DNA of 64,000 bases from Rhodoluna limnophila (GTDB taxonomy: Bacteria > Actinomycetota > Actinomycetes > Actinomycetales > Microbacteriaceae), in the NCBI GenBank assembly GCA_945862155.1, contig CAMAXJ010000003.1, positions 1 through 64,000 on the forward strand, read 5' to 3'. Both the position numbers and the translations under genes were made by a program. The notes beneath the pieces were generated by a model, which saw nothing but the letters and a program-made list of their open reading frames with translations, did not search any database and had not been told where the DNA came from. This document shows, in pieces, positions 57,237 through 64,000 of this stretch. Within the stretch, counting starts at the first letter, position 1, and the number at the start of each line of letters is the position of its first letter.

Positions 57237-59507
57237 ATGAACCAGAATCTACTTGAAGAGCTAAACCCGCAGCAGGTTGCTGCGGTTGTTCACCGTGGCC
57301 CGGGGCTTTTAATCGTTGCGGGAGCAGGTTCTGGAAAAACTAAAGTTCTTACTCACCGCATCGCGCACCTGTTAGATAACAAAGAAGCCTGGCCTTCCCA
57401 GATTCTTGCAATTACTTTCACAAACAAAGCCGCCAACGAAATGAAAGAACGAGTTCATGCGTTGCTTGGAAGCGTTGCAGATGGAATGTGGATCAAAACA
57501 TTCCACTCCGCTTGCTTACAAATTCTTCGCCGGGAGGCAGGCCTACTCGGTCATGACTCAAACTTCACTGTCTATGACACCGGAGATACCAGGGCTCTAA
57601 TCAAGCGTCTGATTCGCGAATCAGGCAGCGACATTGAGGGGCTCAAGCCCCAGAGCGTTGCCGCGAGAATTTCAAACGCCAAAAATGAGCTCAAGGACTC
57701 CGAAGATTTCTACTCCATGATTGACTCGACCAATCCGAAGGACCGAGCCATCGCCGAGATATTTACTCGATACGCAGCAGAGCTTCGCAAAAACAACGCC
57801 TTTGACTTTGACGACCTAATCGCAGAAACGGTCTACCTATTCCGCTCTTTTCCCAACATCGCAGCTCAGTACCAGAGGCGCTTTAGGCAGATCCTGGTTG
57901 ATGAGTATCAGGACACCAACCACGCCCAGTACTCGCTGATCCGGGAGCTCACCAAGCCCATTGCTGATGCCCACAATGAGCCTGACCCTTCGACGGGGGA
58001 ACTGCCGGGCCCCTCCGCAATCACCGTGGTGGGCGACTCGGATCAGTCGATCTATGCCTTCCGCGGAGCGGACATGCGAAACATCGCAGAATTCGCCAAG
58101 GATTTCCCAGGCTCAACCACGATCTTGCTCGAGCAAAACTATCGCTCCACCCAGAACATCCTTTCCGCTGCCAACGCAGTGATTTCCAAGAACTTTGATC
58201 GTCCTGAAAAAAACCTCTGGACCGACGCGGGCGATGGAGAAAAGATCATCTCCTTCACCGGTATTGATGAAAAATCAGAGGCCGCCTACGTTGTTGATCA
58301 GATATCTGAGCTTCGGCAGTCTTCGGTTGGTTATAGAGACATGGCGATTTTGTATCGCACAAACGCCCTATCGCCTTCTTTGGAAGCGGAGCTAAAAAAC
58401 CAACGGGTGCCCTACGCGGTTATCGGAGGACTAAAGTTCTACGAGCGCAAGGAAATCAAAGATGCCCTTGCATATTTAACGGCGATAGCAAACCCGCGGG
58501 ATGATGAAGCCATAAGAAGAATTCTGAACGAACCTTCCAGGGGAATCGGTGAGAAAACTGAACTCAAAATTGCTGAACTTGCAAGGCGCGAAGAGATTTC
58601 ATTCCGGCAGGGAATCGGCCGAACCGACACTCTTGGCCTTGGTCCCAAGCTCACGAATTCGCTGACGGCTTTTTCTAAATTGCTAAATGATCTTGATGCC
58701 ATGGCGGTTGAGTCCAAGATTGCTGATGTGCTATCGGCGGCGTTGAATCTCTCCGGATATCGCGCTGCACTGGAGGACAGTCGAGATCCGCAGGATGAAG
58801 CGCGCGTGGATAACCTCGATGCTCTGATTGGACAGGTCTTTGAATACCAGAGGCAAAACCCGGATGCAACTATCGCCGAGTACTTGGCGGATATCACTTT
58901 GGCTGCTGCGGCCGATGAAATTGACGATGACTCTGGAAACGTGTCGCTAATGACACTGCACACCGCCAAGGGCTTGGAATACGAAGTGATTTTCCTTGTG
59001 GGTCTTGAACAAGGAACTTTGCCGCACTTGCGTTCCTTCGATGAGCCTGGCGGAGTAGCTGAAGAGCGAAGACTTCTTTATGTGGGTATGACTCGCGCAA
59101 GAGACAGGCTCTATTTGACCTCTGCTTTGCAAAGAACGCTATTTGGCTCAACTACTGCCTTTTTGCCAAGCAGCTTCTTAGGGGATATCCCGCCTGAACT
59201 GCTTCAAACCGAGGGAGCCCAACGAGCATCCAGCGGCTTTATTGCCGGCGGGTTCAAAGGTATGGGCTCATCAACTCCATCGCCTTCGATGAAACCCAAG
59301 ACCCAGATCGCCGGTGCCATAAGAGAGGTCAGGGACAACAGCTCCTTACAGTTGGTAATTGGCGATCGCATCAATCACGCTGATTATGGACAGGGGACAG
59401 TTGTTTCCACCAGGGGCGAAGGACCCAAGCAGGTCGCCGAGGTCAAATTTGATGAGGGTTCGACTAAGTCTCTGGTGGTAAAAATAGCCCCTATCGAAAA
59501 GCTCTAA
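57237..59507 (+). CDS. pcrA: ATP-dependent DNA helicase, UvrD/PcrA
   Basis: A 756-residue superfamily 1A helicase acting in repair and in removing recombination proteins. Walker A is GAGSGKTKVLTHR near residue 30; VDEYQDTN, GDSDQSIYAFRGAD, QNYRSTQNI, MTLHTAKGLEYEV and VGMTRARDRLYL are motifs II to VI. The C-terminal 60 residues form the Tudor-like end (GDRINHADYGQGTVV). UvrD and PcrA cannot be separated by sequence here. Confidence 0.96.
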   Translation: MNQNLLEELNPQQVAAVVHRGPGLLIVAGAGSGKTKVLTHRIAHLLDNKEAWPSQILAITFTNKAANEMKERVHALLGSVADGMWIKTFHSACLQILRREAGLLGHDSNFTVYDTGDTRALIKRLIRESGSDIEGLKPQSVAARISNAKNELKDSEDFYSMIDSTNPKDRAIAEIFTRYAAELRKNNAFDFDDLIAETVYLFRSFPNIAAQYQRRFRQILVDEYQDTNHAQYSLIRELTKPIADAHNEPDPSTGELPGPSAITVVGDSDQSIYAFRGADMRNIAEFAKDFPGSTTILLEQNYRSTQNILSAANAVISKNFDRPEKNLWTDAGDGEKIISFTGIDEKSEAAYVVDQISELRQSSVGYRDMAILYRTNALSPSLEAELKNQRVPYAVIGGLKFYERKEIKDALAYLTAIANPRDDEAIRRILNEPSRGIGEKTELKIAELARREEISFRQGIGRTDTLGLGPKLTNSLTAFSKLLNDLDAMAVESKIADVLSAALNLSGYRAALEDSRDPQDEARVDNLDALIGQVFEYQRQNPDATIAEYLADITLAAAADEIDDDSGNVSLMTLHTAKGLEYEVIFLVGLEQGTLPHLRSFDEPGGVAEERRLLYVGMTRARDRLYLTSALQRTLFGSTTAFLPSSFLGDIPPELLQTEGAQRASSGFIAGGFKGMGSSTPSPSMKPKTQIAGAIREVRDNSSLQLVIGDRINHADYGQGTVVSTRGEGPKQVAEVKFDEGSTKSLVVKIAPIEKL

Positions 59508-59561
59508 ACTTGAGGGCATAAGGCCCTTGGCCATTTCTTCTAATTCGAAGCGGGATAACAG

Positions 59562-60719
59562 TTGGATTTATTTGAGTATCAAGCACGCGATCTTTTCGAG
59601 AAGTACCAGGTTCCTGCCCTAAAGGGCCTAATCGCGGACACCCCAGAACAAGCCGAAGCGGCAGCCGCCAAGATTGGCGGCACAGTTGTAGTAAAGGCCC
59701 AGGTGAAAACCGGTGGTCGAGGCAAAGCTGGCGGCGTCAAGGTTGCTCACTCACCCGCAGAGGCTAAAGAAGCAGCAGCAAAGATTCTGGGCCTTGATAT
59801 CAAAGGCCACGTTGTCAAGCGCGTCATGATCGCCGAGGGTGCAAAAATTGCGAAGGAGTTTTACTTCTCGGTTTTGCTCGATCGCTCGAACCGCACCTTC
59901 CTATCGCTTTGCTCTGTTGAGGGCGGAATGGAAATTGAGCAGCTAGCCGAGGAGCGTCCAGAAGCGCTCGCAAAGATTGCCATTGACGCAGTTAAGGGAA
60001 TTGACCTTGCGAAGGCATTGGATATTGCCAAAGCCGGAGGCTTTGAGGATGAACTAGCTTCCAAGGTCGCTCCAATATTTGTAAAGCTTTATGAAGTGTT
60101 CAAAAAAGAAGACACCACACTAGTTGAAGTAAACCCGCTGGTGCTAACCGAAGACGGCAAGATTTTGGCTCTGGATGGAAAGGTGTCATTCGATGACAAC
60201 GCCGAGTTCCGCCACGAGCGCGACGCACTAGAGCGCGACGCACTTGACCCACTCGAAGCCAAGGCTAAGGCCATGGATTTGAACTACGTAAAGCTTGACG
60301 GCGAAGTTGGCATCATCGGAAACGGTGCCGGACTGGTTATGTCCACCCTAGACGTAGTTGCCTATGCAGGGGCTCGTCACGGGGGAGTAAAGCCAGCTAA
60401 CTTCCTTGACATCGGAGGTGGAGCTTCAGCTGAGGTTATGGCTGCCGGACTCGATGTCATCTTGAATGACCCACAGGTCAAAAGCGTTTTTGTAAACGTC
60501 TTTGGTGGAATCACCGCCTGCGACGCAGTTGCCAACGGAATAGTTGGCGCCTTAGACAAGCTTGGTTCAAAAGCTTCTAAGCCGTTGGTTGTGCGCCTCG
60601 ACGGCAACAACGTTGTTGAGGGAAGAAAAATTCTGGCGGATGCAAATCACCCGCTTGTAACAGTTGTCGAGACTATGGACGAGGCTGCCGATAAAGCAGC
60701 TGAGCTAGCAAGCAAGTAG
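59562..60719 (+). CDS. sucC: Succinate-CoA ligase beta subunit
   Basis: A 385-residue ATP-grasp subunit of succinyl-CoA synthetase in the TCA cycle. The start is TTG at 59562 ([15 protein letters not shown]); [16 protein letters not shown] and the [15 protein letters not shown] CoA-ligase segment are typical. sucD follows 11 nt downstream. Confidence 0.97.
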   Translation: MDLFEYQARDLFEKYQVPALKGLIADTPEQAEAAAAKIGGTVVVKAQVKTGGRGKAGGVKVAHSPAEAKEAAAKILGLDIKGHVVKRVMIAEGAKIAKEFYFSVLLDRSNRTFLSLCSVEGGMEIEQLAEERPEALAKIAIDAVKGIDLAKALDIAKAGGFEDELASKVAPIFVKLYEVFKKEDTTLVEVNPLVLTEDGKILALDGKVSFDDNAEFRHERDALERDALDPLEAKAKAMDLNYVKLDGEVGIIGNGAGLVMSTLDVVAYAGARHGGVKPANFLDIGGGASAEVMAAGLDVILNDPQVKSVFVNVFGGITACDAVANGIVGALDKLGSKASKPLVVRLDGNNVVEGRKILADANHPLVTVVETMDEAADKAAELASK

Positions 60720-60730
60720 GGAAGCACTTA

Positions 60731-61618
60731 ATGGCAATTTTTCTAGACCAGAATTCAAAAATCATCGTCCAGGGTATGACTGGATCAGAGGGTATGAAGC
60801 ACACTCAGCGCATGCTTAAGGGCGGCTCCAACATCGTTGGCGGAGTCAACCCTCGCAAAGCAGGAGAGACCGTTGAGGTCGACGGCAAGACCCTTCCAAT
60901 CTTTGGGTCCGTAGCTGAAGCGATGAAGGCTACTGCTGCGAACGTTACCGTGATGTTTGTTCCTCCTGCTTTCGCAAAGGCCGCCATGATTGAAGCAATC
61001 GATGCCGAAATCAAACTTGCAGTTGCAATCACCGAAGGCATTCCAGTTCACGACTCGGCAGAAGCTTGGGCATACAACGTTTCCAAAGGTCTAAAGACTC
61101 GAATCATTGGCCCGAACTGCCCTGGAATCATCAGCCCAGGAAAATCCAATGCCGGAATTACCCCGAGCGACATCACAGGCCCTGGTCCTATCGGACTTGT
61201 TTCTAAATCTGGAACACTGACCTATCAAATGATGTTTGAGCTGCGGGATATCGGAATGTCTACCGCAATTGGAATCGGCGGTGACCCGGTTATTGGAACC
61301 ACTCACATTGATGCACTCGAAGCTTTCCAAAATGACCCGGAGACCAAGGCAATTGTTTTGATTGGTGAAATCGGAGGCGACTCGGAAGAGAAGGCCGCTG
61401 CCTACATCAAGGATCACGTCACCAAGCCAGTGGTGGCTTACGTTGCCGGATTCACAGCACCCGAGGGTAAGACCATGGGTCACGCTGGAGCAATTGTTTC
61501 TGGATCTGCCGGAACTGCCCAAGCCAAAAAGGAGGCCTTCGAGGCAGTCGGCGTTAAGGTTGGCAAAACCCCGAGCGAGACCGCGGCGCTTATGCGCGAG
61601 GTAATCAGTTCTTTATAG
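60731..61618 (+). CDS. sucD: Succinate-CoA ligase alpha subunit
   Basis: A 295-residue alpha subunit that carries the phosphohistidine in GHAGAIVSG and the CoA-binding start [12 protein letters not shown]. It pairs with Suc[13 protein letters not shown] and [12 protein letters not shown] motifs are complete. Confidence 0.97.
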   Translation: MAIFLDQNSKIIVQGMTGSEGMKHTQRMLKGGSNIVGGVNPRKAGETVEVDGKTLPIFGSVAEAMKATAANVTVMFVPPAFAKAAMIEAIDAEIKLAVAITEGIPVHDSAEAWAYNVSKGLKTRIIGPNCPGIISPGKSNAGITPSDITGPGPIGLVSKSGTLTYQMMFELRDIGMSTAIGIGGDPVIGTTHIDALEAFQNDPETKAIVLIGEIGGDSEEKAAAYIKDHVTKPVVAYVAGFTAPEGKTMGHAGAIVSGSAGTAQAKKEAFEAVGVKVGKTPSETAALMREVISSL

Positions 61619-61631
61619 AGAACTTGGTTAA

Positions 61632-62891
61632 GTGAATAAGAGACAGACTTTTTTCCTCGCAGCCTTCGATGCTGCGATTAGGGTGGCACTCGGGCTAGGT
61701 GTGCTGTTGGGGCCACTGACGATTGTTTGGCTTTTTGAAAATGATGCAAACGTTGAATGGCTCGTAGTTTTTAGGGCAGCATCAGATTTTTGGTTGCTTT
61801 CCCACGGCACCAGGCTGGTAGTTCCAGCTGGTGAAATCCTAGGCGTTGCAGTTCCAACTTTTATAGTTGCCCTGATCCCACTCGGAATGACCATTTGGTT
61901 CGCAAGACTTTACTACACCGCAGGCAAGAGATTCCTTGCTTCCTCGGCACTCTGGCCCGGGTGGCTTGGCGGGACTTTAGTTGTTGGAGCCTTATCTCTT
62001 GGTATAAGCACGCTTGCTTTTGATCCAGCAATTTATCCAGTGACTTGGCAAGGGGTAGTTTTCCCTACTGCCCTATTTTTCTTTTTTCAGTTCCTCGGTT
62101 CAGTTTTTGGTAAGCCCGATGAGCTTTTTGATGGCGATGTAATCGACCAGGCACCCGAGCGTGATCGAATCCGGAGGGCTCTAAATGATTTTCGCCTTCA
62201 GATGCACTGGAGTATTCGTTCGCTAATTGCTCCTGCGCTTCGCGCAGGAACTTCCATAACAGTCATGCTGCTTATGGTTTCGGCTTTTGTAATTGCAATC
62301 CTGATTGGCTTTAGTTGGATTGATATCACAAGACTCTATGAAAGTGTTCAGGTGAGCATACTTGGAGCGGTAGTGCTAACGGCGGGGCAGTTGGCATTGC
62401 TACCGAACCTAATCATCTTTGGTGCAGCTTGGTTCACCGGTGTCGGTTTCTCAATTGGAACCGGTTCGTTGATCTCACCTCTCGGTTCTCAAGTGGGGCC
62501 GCTTCCTGCAGTTCCATTACTTGGAGCACTACCTGTAGGAAGACTGGATTTTGGAATGATCGCCATTGCGGTTGTGTTGATCGCAGCCTTTATTGCCACT
62601 TTGTCAATTCGTCGCTCGGCAGATGTGATCAGATTCGAGTTTGCAACAGCGTGGTCAGCTGCTATTTCATTAGGCCTTTCAATTGCATTGGTGACTTCCC
62701 TTCAGCTTGGATTACTGGCTCTACTTGCCTCTGGAGGGGCGGGGCCTGGCAGGCTTAGCCAAATCGGCATAAACCCTTGGCTTTTGATGTTGATTAGCTT
62801 TGTTGAAGTCTTCGTTGTTGCAACCCTCGCTGCTTTCTTTAGCGCCCGGCCATCTGACTCAAGCGCCTCAAAACCACGAGCAGTAAGCTAG
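61632..62891 (+). CDS. DUF6350 / PerM-like membrane protein
   Basis: A 419-residue protein with about ten hydrophobic segments and a basic, Ser-rich C-terminus. Its size, topology and position between sucD and purN match the actinobacterial DUF6350 family, named cell division protein PerM in mycobacteria. I see no enzymatic motif. The start is GTG at 61632. A charged loop around residues 165-190 (PDELFDGDVIDQAPERDR) splits the membrane region in two. Confidence 0.75.
   Translation: MNKRQTFFLAAFDAAIRVALGLGVLLGPLTIVWLFENDANVEWLVVFRAASDFWLLSHGTRLVVPAGEILGVAVPTFIVALIPLGMTIWFARLYYTAGKRFLASSALWPGWLGGTLVVGALSLGISTLAFDPAIYPVTWQGVVFPTALFFFFQFLGSVFGKPDELFDGDVIDQAPERDRIRRALNDFRLQMHWSIRSLIAPALRAGTSITVMLLMVSAFVIAILIGFSWIDITRLYESVQVSILGAVVLTAGQLALLPNLIIFGAAWFTGVGFSIGTGSLISPLGSQVGPLPAVPLLGALPVGRLDFGMIAIAVVLIAAFIATLSIRRSADVIRFEFATAWSAAISLGLSIALVTSLQLGLLALLASGGAGPGRLSQIGINPWLLMLISFVEVFVVATLAAFFSARPSDSSASKPRAVS
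62884..62889 (+). promoter_or_regulatory. -10 box of purN, probably leaderless
   Basis: TAAGCT overlaps the end of the DUF6350 gene and lies exactly 6 nt before the purN ATG. No ribosome-binding site is present in the gap and no clear -35 box was found. Confidence 0.38.
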
Positions 62892-62895
62892 CCGC

Positions 62896-63480
62896 ATGTT
62901 GTCGGTAGTGGTCTTGATTTCAGGTACAGGATCGAACCTACTTGCCCTGTTGAAAACAATCGAAAATCCCTTGGTGCCGGTTCGTGTTCTCGCCGTTGGT
63001 TCTGATGGCGCGGCTGCGGGTTTAGCTCATGCTGACTTTTACGGGATTCCAACTTTCGTGGTCGAGCGCGGTAAATTCTCCGACCGCGAAAGCTGGGGTC
63101 TAAGACTGCAGGAGATCGTAGAGTCATACAATCCGGATCTTGTTGCCCTGGCTGGATTCATGAAAATTCTGCCAGCAAAATTTGTTGACCGTTTCAGCCC
63201 AAACTTGATTAACATTCATGCCTCTATGCTTCCTCTTTTCCCTGGGGCGAACGCTGTCCGCGACACTTTAGCTGCAGGGGTCACCGAAACCGGAGCAACT
63301 ATTCATGTTGTTGATGCGGGTGTCGACACTGGACCGATCATCGAGCAAAGGAAAGTGCCAGTGATGCCAGGCGATGATATCGCAACTCTTCACGAACGAA
63401 TCAAGGTGCATGAGCGCGATATGCTAATTCAAACAATCATCGGTGTTGCTGAAAAGCGCATCGATCTAGCGAGCATTTAG
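62896..63480 (+). CDS. purN: Phosphoribosylglycinamide formyltransferase
   Basis: A 194-residue GART catalysing formyl transfer from 10-formyl-THF to GAR in purine synthesis. Catalytic Asn106, His108 and Asp144 (NIHASMLP and VDAGVDTGPII) are in place; the usual HPSLLP reads HASMLP here. GTGSNL near the N-terminus binds phosphate. purH begins 9 nt downstream. Confidence 0.95.
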   Translation: MLSVVVLISGTGSNLLALLKTIENPLVPVRVLAVGSDGAAAGLAHADFYGIPTFVVERGKFSDRESWGLRLQEIVESYNPDLVALAGFMKILPAKFVDRFSPNLINIHASMLPLFPGANAVRDTLAAGVTETGATIHVVDAGVDTGPIIEQRKVPVMPGDDIATLHERIKVHERDMLIQTIIGVAEKRIDLASI

Positions 63481-63489
63481 AGCAACGTT

Positions 63490-64000
63490 ATGGAAAGCAA
63501 ATACCAAGCCGCTGATTACCGCCACTATGACAAAATCCCTATCAAGCGTGCTCTTATTTCTGTCTCCGACAAGAGGGGATTACTCGAGCTGGCAAAATCC
63601 CTATCCACTGCCGGTGTAGAAATTGTCTCAACAGGCTCCACCGCAAAGACAATTGCCGACGCCGGAATCAAAGTCACCGAAGTTTCAAAGGTCACAGGAT
63701 TTGAAGAAACTCTCGATGGTCGAGTAAAGACCTTACATCCGTCAATTCACGCTGGTTTACTTGCTGATCTTCGCCTGGTGTCACACCAAAGCCAACTCAA
63801 GGATTTGAAGGTGGAGCCATTTCAGTTGGTAGTTGTGAATCTGTATCCGTTTGTCGAGGCGATTAACGCCGGGGCAACAAGGGAGGCAGCTATCGATCAC
63901 ATTGACATCGGCGGGCCCGCGATGGTTAGGGCATCAGCTAAAAACCACGCCAATGTGGCGATCGTGGTGGAACCTAGCAAGTACCAAACAATTATTAGCG
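63490..64000 (+). CDS. purH: Bifunctional AICAR formyltransferase/IMP cyclohydrolase (partial)
   Basis: The gene starts at ATG 63490 and runs off the window after 170 codons. The visible part is the N-terminal IMP cyclohydrolase domain: [53 protein letters not shown] and [16 protein letters not shown]. The complete protein should be about 520 residues. It catalyses the last two steps of IMP synthesis. Confidence 0.95.
   Translation, partial: MESKYQAADYRHYDKIPIKRALISVSDKRGLLELAKSLSTAGVEIVSTGSTAKTIADAGIKVTEVSKVTGFEETLDGRVKTLHPSIHAGLLADLRLVSHQSQLKDLKVEPFQLVVVNLYPFVEAINAGATREAAIDHIDIGGPAMVRASAKNHANVAIVVEPSKYQTIIS

Noticed and set aside
59513-59527. AGGGC/GCCCT hairpin between pcrA and sucC as a terminator
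   Set aside because: The stem is only 5 bp and is not followed by a T-run.

Overview
The window reads as a compact actinobacterial chromosome segment of moderate GC with no mobile elements. It most resembles a small-genome freshwater Microbacteriaceae of the Rhodoluna/Aquiluna type. This is an inference from gene content and order: S10-spc-alpha ribosomal clusters, short-LID Adk, a GuaB3 paralogue, DUF3817 ahead of guaA, a DUF6350/PerM protein between sucD and purN, and split Tsa genes after alr. Genes are packed tightly, with many 1-4 bp overlaps and frequent GTG/TTG starts. No tRNA, rRNA, CRISPR array, insertion sequence or phage gene was seen.

Layout. (1) 1-1.7 kb: the tail of a Lys/Ala-rich histone-like protein, a terminator, an asparaginase-II family enzyme and a small unknown protein. 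(2) 1.7-14.7 kb: a structured leader, then rpsJ to rpsQ, rplN to rplO, secY, adk and map. rpsN is absent between rplE and rpsH. (3) 14.8-22.2 kb: a seven-gene accessory operon (NMT1/SsuA-type ABC importer, YtcJ-like amidohydrolase, sulfatase, TauE/SafE exporter) inserted between map and infA; it looks like an organosulfur scavenging unit. (4) 22.2-27.4 kb: infA, rpmJ, rpsM, rpsK, rpoA, rplQ, truA, rplM, rpsI. rpsD is absent. (5) 27.4-35.7 kb: amino-sugar, cell-wall and tRNA t6A genes glmM, coaA (opposite strand), glmS, acpS, alr, tsaE, tsaB and a rimI-tsaD fusion. (6) 35.7-41.3 kb: LysE exporter, PTS enzyme I and HPr, a DUF4190-like protein, a THUMP-like methyltransferase, groES with a CIRCE operator, and rarD. 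(7) 41.5-46.8 kb: a branched-chain amino-acid-type ABC system whose binding protein converges on livFGMH; LivH carries an extra N-terminal exported domain. (8) 46.9-50.4 kb: guaB, a guaB3 paralogue and a SURF1-like protein. (9) 50.4-54.3 kb: a DeoR regulator, a 39-aa ORF containing a perfect 20-bp palindrome, mannitol-type PTS IIC/IIB/IIA and a zinc-dependent dehydrogenase. (10) 54.3-64 kb: DUF3817, guaA, a GDPD-family enzyme, pcrA/uvrD, sucCD, a PerM-like protein, purN and the start of purH.

How it fits together: most of the window is housekeeping. General PTS proteins and one hexitol-type permease are both present and form a complete phosphorelay. guaB and guaA supply GMP, and purN/purH are de novo purine steps. 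The more unusual content is (a) leader RNAs and palindromes at the ribosomal-protein unit boundaries, (b) lysine/alanine-rich or acidic tails on several ribosomal proteins, (c) the organosulfur-like island inside the ribosomal cluster, (d) a recurrent TANNNT-6 nt-start-codon arrangement that suggests leaderless mRNAs, (e) two domain fusions (RimI-TsaD and exported domain-LivH), and (f) guaA with no ATG/GTG/TTG at the conserved N-terminus.
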